From NCBI GenBank assembly GCA_030549775.1, contig CM060172.1, positions 6,063,861 through 6,127,860 of the forward strand: a stretch of 64,000 bases of DNA, in the 5' to 3' direction. Shown in pieces: positions 35,745-45,052 of this stretch. Positions within the stretch are counted from its first letter, which is position 1; the number at the start of each line of letters is the position of its first letter. Origin of the DNA: Tamarix chinensis (Eukaryota; Streptophyta; Magnoliopsida; Caryophyllales; Tamaricaceae). Both the position numbers and the translations under genes were made by a program. The notes below the pieces were generated by a model, which was not told where the DNA came from, did no database searches, and worked only from the letters and a program-made list of their open reading frames with translations.

Positions 35745-36105
35745 GAACCAGATTGGTCCATCGGTGAATAATAGTGGTTAGGGCATCTTGCCCTATATGT
35801 GACCAATCCACCGACAAATAATAGTGGTCAGGCATTGTACGTGTGCGTTTCCAGTCCACCAGCTATAATAGTGTGGGATTCCATGCTCAACAAACCGAAC
35901 ATAATTGTGCTAACACATGGGAAAGATACTAAGTACTTATAGTGAAATACCATGAGAGTCGGAGTCAGACCGATCCACCAGCGAATAATAGTGGTCATGG
36001 AGCTTTATGCTTTGTGTGTTTTCGGTCCACCGGCAATAATAGTGATCAGTAGCTTTGTGCCCTGTATGTATCTGGTCCACCAGCTATAATAGTTGGGTTC
36101 CATAC
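35745..36105 (+). repeat. Iterated 'GGTCCACCGGCGAATAATAGTGG' block, duplicated
   Basis: Six motif copies (about 35757, 35814, 35857, 35978, 36032, 36076) fall in two triplets. A segment of about 220 bp that includes GATACTAAGTACTTATAG has therefore been duplicated. The third motif of each triplet is shortened in the same way (ACCAGCTATAATAGT), which shows that the duplicated unit was already a triplet. Confidence 0.85.
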
Positions 36106-36307
36106 TCGCATGGATTTGATAAAGAGCATGGTGTGAAATAAGTTCTGATAAGAGATTAATTAATTAATTAATCCAGACTATAAATGGACCTTCATGTATC
36201 TACCTGAATGATTGTACGATATTATGTTATCATGATGGATTATATGCTTTTTTTTCTTCATGATTTATGTGATTTTATGTATTGGCCTTAGTATACTTGT
36301 TACCTAG

Positions 36308-36366
36308 CTCAGTACGTAGCATAGTGATCACCCTTTTCATAGGAGCTGCTCATTCCCATGAGTAGA
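36308..36366 (+). promoter_or_regulatory. TCAGTAC-box module
   Basis: CTCAGTACGTAGCATAGTGA is followed by CTCAT-TCCC-ATGAG. The second stem-loop of the other copies (CACCC...GGGTG) has decayed to CACCCTTTTCATAGG. Confidence 0.7.
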
Positions 36367-36776
36367 AGGCCCTTCTAACTTCGTGTAGGTAGGTGAGGCA
36401 TCAGGCAGAGCTGAGTGTTGATTATGGATTGGTTCAATGATCGGAGTGACGTGGCTGGACTCTCTCTTATGTCATTCTATTTATTCATGATATTTCTTTT
36501 CTGTATTAGATTTTCCTAAATTAAATATTAATTTTTATATGCATTATTCCTTACGAGAGATATTGATTTCACACTTTGATTTCTATCTCATGATTGTTTA
36601 TACTTCTTTGAACTGTAAACTTTTTACACGTACTATGATTTCTGTGTTATAATCCCTTTTTGTTATTTTTATTAACTCTTGGTTTAAGTATTGATTAAAG
36701 TTTAACAAAAACTTCATTTAGCCTTAACACTTGGTACCGGAATGGTTGGAGTGAACCGGTATGGTACTGAGTGTGG

Positions 36777-36851
36777 TGGTAACATCCCTATAATTCATGA
36801 GTTTAAATTTAAGGGTTTCTGTTAAAAAAATAGTAAATTTAGGGTGTTACA
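36777..36851 (+). repeat. LTR-terminal inverted repeat
   Basis: Arms GGTAACATCCCTATAA and TTTAGGGTGTTACA. CCCTA in one arm is matched by TAGGG in the other, unlike CCCCAAT/ATTGGGG in copy 1. Confidence 0.8.
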
Positions 36852-37790
36852 TTAACTTTGTCCTGCCAAAACTGATAAGCGAGGGTAAGCTTCTAAGTAA
36901 TATTCCCACACTGAATGGCATTGAACTTTTTTAGTCCATCCTTTAATACTCTGAGTTTACTCATACACTAATAAGCCTTTGATCCTTCCAACTTAGTCTG
37001 CCAAACACTTCTAATTAGGTCAAACAAACCCTCCTTCTCAACCCATGAGTTCAAAAATTTAAAAGGTTTAGATCCCATTGATTAGACCACCTTTAAATAG
37101 ACAATCAGAGCATGGTGATCGAAAATAAGATGATGAATATGGTGAATTATTGTAGCAAGGAATACATCCAGCCATTCACTATTACCAACACCTTTGTCCA
37201 GAGGATATTAAATCCTAAAACCAACCTCTTGTCTATTCGTCTATGTAAACCAAGACCCAAAAGAAGGAAAATCCCTAAGCCCACAATCTTGCAGACAATG
37301 GGAAAAATCTAAGACATCTTGGGACTCAATACAGCCACAAATATTTTCCTAGGAAGAGGTCATCACATTAAAATCACCAATGGTTATCTAGGGAAAAGAT
37401 TGGCTGGCCATCTTTCTCATCCAATCCCATAACTCCCTTCTAAGAACCCCAGTATTGAAAGCATAAGCCATAGTAATACCAAATTTCTTTTGAGACTTCA
37501 CATAGGTAAACAAACAATGAATACCTTGAGTAGATTTATCAACAATTTGGATATTATAAAAAGATTCATCCCATAATATAAAAACTATACCATTATAATG
37601 ATGATCATAATTATTCTCCCATTTCCAATTTAAACCAAGTTTATGAATAATGCAATCAGTTTTTTTCCTTCTTCACTCTCTTTTCTAAAACGCCCAACAA
37701 AATGATTCTGTGGTGAGACACAAGTTTTCTCACAACCCTATGTTTGAGGATTTTATTTAACCCTCTACTATTCTAAATGGAAATGGTCAT
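36852..37790 (-). pseudogene. LINE ORF2, endonuclease part
   Basis: The likely start codon is at 37790 (MTISI-stop-NSRGLN). The usual WNxRGLN opening has its Trp changed to a stop. The apurinic-endonuclease-like domain follows: GVLEKRVKK (usual LLETKVK, keeping the catalytic Glu), a VDKSTQGIHC region, and PWITIGDFNVM (about 37390) with the metal-binding Asp and Asn of GDFN. SFGSWFTWTN comes next, then FDHHALIV (usual SDHxPL). The domain is unusually legible for a dead copy, with few stops. It would nick target DNA to prime LINE insertion. The rest of ORF2 continues beyond the LTR at 31601. Confidence 0.88.
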
Positions 37791-37959
37791 AGGGAAGAGG
37801 AACTACCACCCCTCCCCCTATCTACACTTCCAACCTTTTAATCTTTCAATGGAACTCCTTTGCCCTAGAGGACTTAACACAAGAATGGCTATATCATAAA
37901 TTTTGTCATCCAATAATGATATCTCCTTACTCTTTATTGAAACCAACTATCTATTCTGA

Positions 37960-39130
37960 GGAATGGGAAAAAATTCAGAATCATGCATATCAGCATGATC
38001 TAAAGAGGGATTCTGGAGTGCAACAGGTCCTAAGGAAGAGTTAAGAGAGTTAGATTTTAGTCTAGAAATATTCCCCACTAGAGGCTTGAGTTCCTGAGAA
38101 GATACAGGTTTAGGTCTTTAGTAATGAGTTTTAGAGAGCTTTTGTCCACCCCTGCCTCGACATTGGGCAAAATCATGCCCCATAACATAACGTAGGGAGC
38201 AAAATTTGGGTTTCCATTCATAGGTCACACTTTTCTACAATTCCTTCCCTCCAGGTAATAAAATAGTAATCATATTAGGTAAAGGAATGCTAATATCTAT
38301 TTCAATCAAAAATCTTGTGAAAGAATTCTCCCTCTCTATGCTGTGATAGTGTCAGCGCATATAGGTTGTCCCAATAGACTACCCATTTTGCTTAAACTAT
38401 CATTTGACCACAGATGCAAAGGAAAGTCAGGAAATAACACCCATAATGGCATAATTCTTCAGTCCTTGGCTAACATAAAAACATCAGGAGACCACTTCCT
38501 TAGCAGCATAGGTCTAACTGCAAAAATCCAATAGGATCTATTAAGAATTTGGTACATATCTTCCTATGAGGAAAATTTGTATACAAACAAGCCTTGACCA
38601 TGAGTAAAGATATCAAGCAACACAGGAAGGAAATTCCACATTTCCTTAACAAATTGAGTCATTTGAAAATGACTCGGTTGAATCCTAGCCACCATCCTTA
38701 CCAAAGCATTCTCCCATCGTTTAGCCTCCTTCAAGATCTCATCTTCCTAAATCATGGCTTTGTGAAATCCATCAAAACCAAGGGGAGGAATGTATTTTAA
38801 GTTCATTTCCCATTTAGGCCTCCTATTCTTAGTCAAAATATCCCTCCAAGATCAACCCTCGGGAAAATACCTAAGGGCAACATTATTATGATTCAAAATA
38901 GTATGTTCCTTCATATTAGGTCCAGAAAGATTCAATGGTTGATTAGCAATTGAGAAACTCCAATGAGGTTTAGTCGACATAGATTTGAAGTCACAGATTG
39001 AACATCACACGGCAAGGATTCCCCAATCTTATTATTGTCAACAAAATAATCTCCTGCATATCGAATCCCTTCGAGTCACCTCATTCGAAGTAAGGGCTTC
39101 CATATGCTTGGCAACTTTCTTCTTCGCCAT
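37960..39130 (-). pseudogene. LINE ORF1: DUF4283-like domain and zinc knuckle
   Basis: The probable start is ATG at 39130 (MAKKKVAKHMEALTSNEVTR), but stops follow within 35 codons. The DUF4283-like region covers about 38790-38270, with RWENALVRMV, FVYKFSS, RPMLLRKWSPD and MPLWVLFPDFPLHLW-like segments in the usual order. The zinc knuckle at 38201-38160 reads CSLRYVMGHDFAQC, so the second Cys of CX2CX4HX4C is Arg. ORF1 proteins of plant LINEs bind LINE RNA. Several frame changes make this one non-functional. The 3' end near 37960 is approximate. Confidence 0.85.
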
Positions 39131-39250
39131 GGAATTCAAACAAGAAAACCAATCAAGAAGATGCGGGCGTGTGAGGTGCATTCGTCACCATTCGAACCTA
39201 GTTGGCCTACTTGTGTTAGGCTTAGGGGCTTTGGATGGTGTACAAAAAAA

Positions 39251-39277
39251 TTTATATTGAAAAATTGGGGTGCTACA
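39251..39277 (+). mobile_element. Split LTR (host of the nest), right fragment
   Basis: GAAAAATTGGGGTGCTACA has the form of a family A/C LTR 3' end (AAAAATTGGGGTGTTACA at 17631). It directly follows the 5' leader of the LINE and has no LTR body of its own beside it. It completes the inverted repeat begun at 29020. Confidence 0.55.
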
Positions 39278-40260
39278 CTACCAACCTTATGCCTAATAGG
39301 ATTTTACAATAAAATAAACCAATCATGCTTACATCTAAATTCTACTATATATGAAGTTGTTCAATTGACCTTTTTTCCAAGTTATAAGCAAAATATCAAG
39401 GCTAAAAATCCATAGCATCCATTATTATTCCTCTCCTATATAAAATGCTACAAGGGATAAAAAATAAAGAAATACCAATCATTAACCATTAATTGAAAAC
39501 TAAAAACAAAACAAAAACTATACCATCAGATAAAGAATAATAGTTAAGCTGTAAAAGTTGGGGTTGTGAAGGGGTAATGCATGAAAACTTCAGACAACTA
39601 AAGGATACATTCTACCGCTTCTTCACATAGGAGATTGTTAGGGAACAAAGATAAGAACACAAGGAGGAGAAGGTTGGTTGCAAAGGGATCGAAGATAAAA
39701 GAAAACAAATGAAGGTGAAATTAGGGAGTTTAGGGTTCAAATAGAAAAAGAAATGAAGGAGGGAATAAGGGGGTTTTATGGGTTCTTGATGGTGTGTGAA
39801 TTGAGGTGAAGGCAGGATAAAGGATATGGAAACATGTATGAAAATGGGAAAACAAGAGATGGGTGTAGGAAATGGGGTAAATTAGTGGTTTCATGAGAAG
39901 GAAAATGAGCAAAGAGAAGGATGCTGGCTTGGTACAGGGGTAGGCTAGGCAAAGTTGGTAAAGTTTAGTGTAGGGGTTGCCTAAGAAAAGAAAAGAAGCT
40001 ATACAAGTAAGGTTTGGCTCAATACTTATGGGTGGGAAAAGGTATTTAGTTGGGAGATGTAAAGGCTAGGTGTGTAGGGTTAGGCAGAGGTGTGGGAAAG
40101 AGAAAGGAGAATGAAATAACATCAAGGGTTATATGAGAGAAGAAAAACGAACCAAGCAAGGAGCTAGTTGAAGGGGATGAAATATAGGCCATTTGGGGGT
40201 AATGTTATGATAAAGCTTAGGTGGTTTTGTTGGGAAAATAACTTTCTTAATAATCACCAC
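39278..40260 (-). mobile_element. Giant LTR fragment, family B
   Basis: It matches 43200-44100 in the same orientation and order. Shared blocks are CATGCTTAC-CTAAATT, AACCATTAATTG, GGGGTAATG-ATG, GGAGGAGAA, GAAGGTTGGTTG, AAAAGAAAACAAATGAA, AGGGTTCAAA and GGGATGAAATA. The left side starts inside the LTR body, so the sense 3' half is missing. The purine-rich interval 39700-40150 matches the purine-rich interval of the full copy. Confidence 0.7.
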
Positions 40261-41012
40261 AACATCAATTCCCATCATAGTTTGAAACATTAATAACTTC
40301 AAAATAGATTACACTAATCACTTCAATAACTTACCAACCTTAATAAAACACTTGTTAATCAAAACCAACCTTATGTATCACTAAATTAAGATCATTCCAT
40401 TCCTCTACACCATAACTTCTCAACTGAACCATCAAGGATAATCACAATTTCCAACACAATTTCAATAATGCAAAAATACTAAGAAGTAAACAATAATGAT
40501 CAAAGGGTACTAACCCATTCATAATATTCCAGGACTCTTAAAAGGTCAGCAATCATCTAGGGCTAACCACTCAAGTACTAACATAATAAATGTATCTTAA
40601 CAATATATAATAGCTAAAAATACAATCACAACCCATAAGCCTGACATCTCATATCAAAAAGACCAAGACCAATACTAAGATAAAATCCTAACCCACAATA
40701 GGAGACTTAAAATCATTTAAGATTGTGAAAATAAAATATTAGAAATGAGACCCAACTCTCAAAAACTAAAAGATATGATACTAATTATAACACCACAAAA
40801 AAACTAAGACACAAAGATTAAGTGTGGTCTACACCTAATCAAAGGTTAATACCAAAACTAAAAGAAACTAGTAGAAACAAAAGAGGTGCATTTGTTTTTA
40901 AAATATTTCAAGTCTAAAAAGAGACATCAAGAAAAATAAACACAAAACTAGAACAAGTGATATGATATTAGCCCTAAAATCTCTTGCTTAAACGCACACT
41001 ATCACCAAAACC
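40261..41012. other. AT-rich spacer, possibly more LTR debris
   Basis: Nothing coding. CTAATTATAACACCAC at about 40781 resembles a worn LTR end, but I could not confirm it. Confidence 0.35.
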
Positions 41013-44000
41013 TATAACAACCCAAAATTAATAGTATCAGTAAGACTTTCTCGCACTAAGTAAGTCATAACTCCTTCAAAGATATAACATTCTTACATTG
41101 CATGTGATAAAACATACTTTACGTATAGTATTCACATGCAATTACAAAAACACAATATTGGCAAAAATGCTCCATAATTTCAACAAGATAACAATTATCA
41201 ATCAAGCCATTAACAACAACAATTTCTAAATATATTTCAACCATTTCCAAATGAAACTGTAGATCAATTATTAAGATAAGTTTTTAGTGATCTATATCAA
41301 ATATTTTCAAACCAACCAATTAGTTTTTAAGGGGAATATGATCCTATAATCAAAATAATGATTTCCAGGGATAACAATAACTCAACGAATCAAACAACTA
41401 ACCTCCTGACATCACGTTAGAGAAATCTTATGGCATTAAGTCATGTATGATGTACAATAATAGTAATTTTAGGAAAAATATACAATAAAATGTGATAAAA
41501 ATGTATAATATGATAAGTCCCATGTTTCAACTCATGATATTATCCTAATCAAAAACATTAAAAAGGTCCTAAGAAAGACACATTCCTTTCATACAACAAT
41601 TATAAAATAACAACAATTCCTCTTCCATACTCAAGATGGTAGTTATTAAATATATCAAGTAATATAACCTTTATCAAGAGAAAACTAATCCATTTATTCT
41701 TGAGGTATTAAAGTAGTTTTCTATCCAATTCAATCATTGAATAACCAAATATTGGGTAGAATATTTGCCTATCATCCAAAGTTATTATCATTATCAACAA
41801 TCAAACGACTAACATCCTCAAATTATGTTAGAGTTGTTATATTTCATCTAGTCATATATAACAACTATGAACTTTCTCACATCGCATCATAGAAGTCTCA
41901 CACTAATTCATGTACACAACCTCAACACTCAAGTCCTTAAGCATGTGTACCCCTTACAAGGTTTGTGATTCCCTATGAGTAGAAACGAGCATTTGCCATG
42001 AAGTTCCACTATACACCCCTTGGGACACAAAGGAATGAGATCCCTTTTTAAAATTCAATTCTTTTCCTCTAATTAATTTGTGTCTTATTCAATTCAATAC
42101 TATTATTCCAAAGAAACTAAGATCAACAACCATAATCCATCAATCAAATAAAAGAACCTAAGGGTCACTACAATCAATTCCATCTTAGCCTAGGGTTAGA
42201 AATCATAACATAATGCAAATAATTGATTCAACTCATTCATATTCAATACTTATTAATCCTTTATTCCAACTTATTCCAAGGCTAAAAATTAACTCAACTC
42301 ATTCTAATTCCATCCTTATTAACCTTTTATTTTAAATTATTCCAAGACCATTCCTAAGGTTCAATAAGGAGAACAAGTTATATAACCATTATAAAGATAA
42401 TAACATGTCCATAAGGCCTAAAGGATAGTTATTTAAGCCTACAAATCAAGAAATAAAAAATCCAAGAAATACTGAAGTTGCAAGAAAATAAGATGATTTA
42501 GTCAAATGTTATAACATATTATTCGAATGGTTATTAACCTCAATTAGTTGACCAAATATTCAAAACACACATTATAAGATATGAACAATTAGTTAACTGA
42601 AATGTCACTGTAGTGGATGAAATAGAAGCCATGTACCAACTAGTTAACCGATAACATGTATCTATCAATGGTACCCATGGAAACATCGAGTGATATAGCC
42701 TATCAATCAATAGGATATCCAAACAAACATTAGAAAAATTAGTCAGTCAAAGTGTGAGTTAAATTGACCAACTAGGAGCCAAGTACCAATTCTTATTGGG
42801 AACACACATTGTTTGATGGTACACATCGATACATTGATGGATATAACCTATCACTCAACCAAAGGTACGAGTACTCTAAAAGTTTAAACGAAAAATCCTC
42901 ACAACATTCCTAAAAACTCCAAATCATAATACCCTTGGAAAATTCACCTTTTAAAAAATTTAGATTAAATTCTAACATACTTCACACTAACTCATGCTTT
43001 AAAAAAATCATCAAATCCCAAGAATCATGCTTGCATATTAGCTCAGTCCTGTAGGTTGAAAACAGAAAGCATTCTTTCTAATCCATCACTTCACATACAT
43101 ATGTCTTCATGTTTTAAATATAATATAAACATACATGATTATTACTTTTAAAATGGTATCCTACATAATATTTTTGATAAAAATATAGTATTATATGCTT
43201 TCACTTCCAAACATAAAATAATAAATATTAACATACATAAGCGTGGCATGATTCTACTCAAAAATAAACTTATCATGCTTACAACTAAATTTTAACAACT
43301 ACATGATACTTAGATTCACCTCTTCTCTAAGCTAAAAGTAAAATAGCCAAACTCAAAATCCATAACCTCTATTATCCTTCCTCTCCTAAAGCAAACTAAA
43401 AAGGGATCTAAATTGACTCATGAAGTACCAAGAATCAACCATTAATTGACAACCAAAGAAAAATGAAAATCATACCCACAAAGAAAGAAGGTTAATTATA
43501 ATAAAAAATTAAGGGAAAAAATGGGGTAATGTATGGAGACTTCAAGTAGCAAGAAGTTAGCTTCTAAAGGTTCTTTATTTAGGAGATGTTAGGGAAATAA
43601 ATATACGAATGGAAGGAGGAGAAAAGGGAAGAAGGTTGGTTGTAGGGGATTTAACAATAAAAGAAAACAAATGAAAGGGAAATGAAGGACTTTTGGTGTT
43701 CTAGGGTTCAAAGACAAATGGAACAAATGGATCCATACATAAAAATAGGCAAACAAGAGTTGGGTGCATGTGATGGGGATGATTGGTGGTTGCATGGGAA
43801 AGGAAAATAGCTAGGTAGAGGGAGCTAGATTGGTATAAGGGTAAGCTAAGCAAAGATGGTAGAGTGTAGTGTAGGGGTTGCACAAGAAGAGAAATGAAGC
43901 TAGGTTGACAAGGGCTAGCTTGATGCATGTGGCTAGGTAGAGGTATGTGATGAGGTGATGTGAAGGCTGGGTGTGCACAACCTGGCAAAGGTGTAGGAAG

Positions 44001-44310
44001 AAGAAAGGAGAATGACATAATAACAAGGGTTATATGAGAAAAGAAAATAGAAGTAGGCTAGAGGTTAGCTTTAGGGGATGAAATAGGGGCTTAGTTGGGA
44101 AAATAGCAAGCCAAATAAAACTAATAGATAGGGGAAAAGAGGGTTACATTTAAGGTTCAAAATAAAAAGGATTAGGACTAAAAATTAAGAGAATAATGAA
44201 TACAATAATTTTATCTAATTACTACCATGTTGTAATAATAAACATTATAATAGAATATCCAACCATAGAATAATTTTCTAATTTAGGGTTATTATGAATG
44301 AGGTATTACA
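41013..44310 (-). mobile_element. Giant LTR, family B, near-complete (3.3 kb)
   Basis: The sense start is TGTAATACCTCATTC at 44310 and the sense end ...AATTTTGGGTTGTTATA at 41013. The block CTTACTTAGTGCGAGAAAG with CTTACTGATACTAT lies about 30 bases from the end, as in the copy ending at 3437. Family B thus has its TCAGTAC-like box next to the terminus and lacks the terminal inverted repeat of family A. The purine-rich + strand at 43600-44030 produces false open frames. The 5-bp flanks (AAACC and CTCAC) do not match. GATAGGGTAGTTATTTGTG upstream of the sense start could be a polypurine tract, so this may be a 3' LTR. Confidence 0.65.
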
Positions 44311-45052
44311 CTCACAAATAACTACCCTATCATGGCATAAGTAGAAAAAACATGAATAAATGATGGAAATTTGAAGAAATTACAAAGTAATACAATAAGA
44401 TAAGTAGGAGAACATGATCATAAATTAATGTATAACCCATAGAAAACATATAATCTCAGCAAAGCATGAATTTAAACTTAAATATGATAAATGTGTACAC
44501 TAATATGACATTGAAGAAACCAAAAGTTATTACAGGGGATAACATGGAACATAGAAGAGGTCAATAATCACTAAAGAAGATGATAAAAAACATGTTTTTT
44601 TCTATGGGAGCATGTCGTGATGGATAACATAAAAGTTCATGTATCTCAAGTGAATTCATATTACATTCTGACAATCAGGCACATATTATGGCATAATAAG
44701 TAAGTCATGGACAATAGTAGGATTCACATCCTATAAGAGAAAATCATAAACAATAGCATGTTATCCTAGCTGAATTAAAAAGAAAAAGAAAAAGAAATAT
44801 AACACAAGTTCACCAAATAAGATAGCATGATATAAGAACATAAGAACATAGCACTTTTTCTTACATATAACTATTTATTCCAACCACATAGAATAATATA
44901 AAACACTTCAATTGGCATGTACTACTTAGAATAATACATCATTATGGTAATGATAAGAGGAAATAATACATACATACATGAATGATCTCTTAAAAACTAA
45001 GTGAATATACTAATATGAAACTTATAATACTATCACAATATTAAATGTAATG
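44311..45052. other. AT-rich spacer, nothing recognised
   Basis: No frame or repeat was identified. It may be internal sequence of the element whose LTR ends at 44310. Confidence 0.4.

Larger units (their letters stand above)
31602..36851 (+). mobile_element. Solo giant LTR, family A, copy 2 (5.25 kb)
   Basis: It is inserted in LINE ORF2 with the perfect duplication TTAAC (31597-31601 and 36852-36856), and LINE similarity resumes exactly on both sides. The start is TAAAATGTCCCAAAAATC and the end TTTAGGGTGTTACA. In order it has a pyrimidine tract (32030-32260), a GC-rich block with CpG (32560-33240), a TATA box (32661), a TTA/CTA microsatellite interval (33330-34075), two tandem arrays (34591-34658, 34720-35140), an iterated motif block (35745-36105), the TCAGTAC module (36308-36366) and a terminal inverted repeat (36777-36851). 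It is about 1.8 kb longer than copy 4, at least partly because of the microsatellites and tandem arrays. No internal retroelement DNA is present. Confidence 0.9.
29084..39250 (-). mobile_element. LINE (plant L1-type), split by a solo LTR
   Basis: The left edge has eight T (29084-29091), the inverted poly(A), after a TTACTTAC-like 3' end. To the right, on the - strand, follow the C-terminal zinc-binding domain, RT, endonuclease, and ORF1 with its DUF4283-like region and zinc knuckle, then a short 5' leader. The LTR at 31602-36851 interrupts ORF2 between endonuclease and RT. Without it the element is about 4.9 kb, near full length for this class. The right end and target duplication are not exact because A/T runs flank both sides. 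Many stops show it is dead. Confidence 0.88.

Noticed and set aside
41013..44310. Target-site duplication around the family B LTR
   Set aside because: The flanking bases AAACC and CTCAC do not match, so I do not claim it as a solo insertion.
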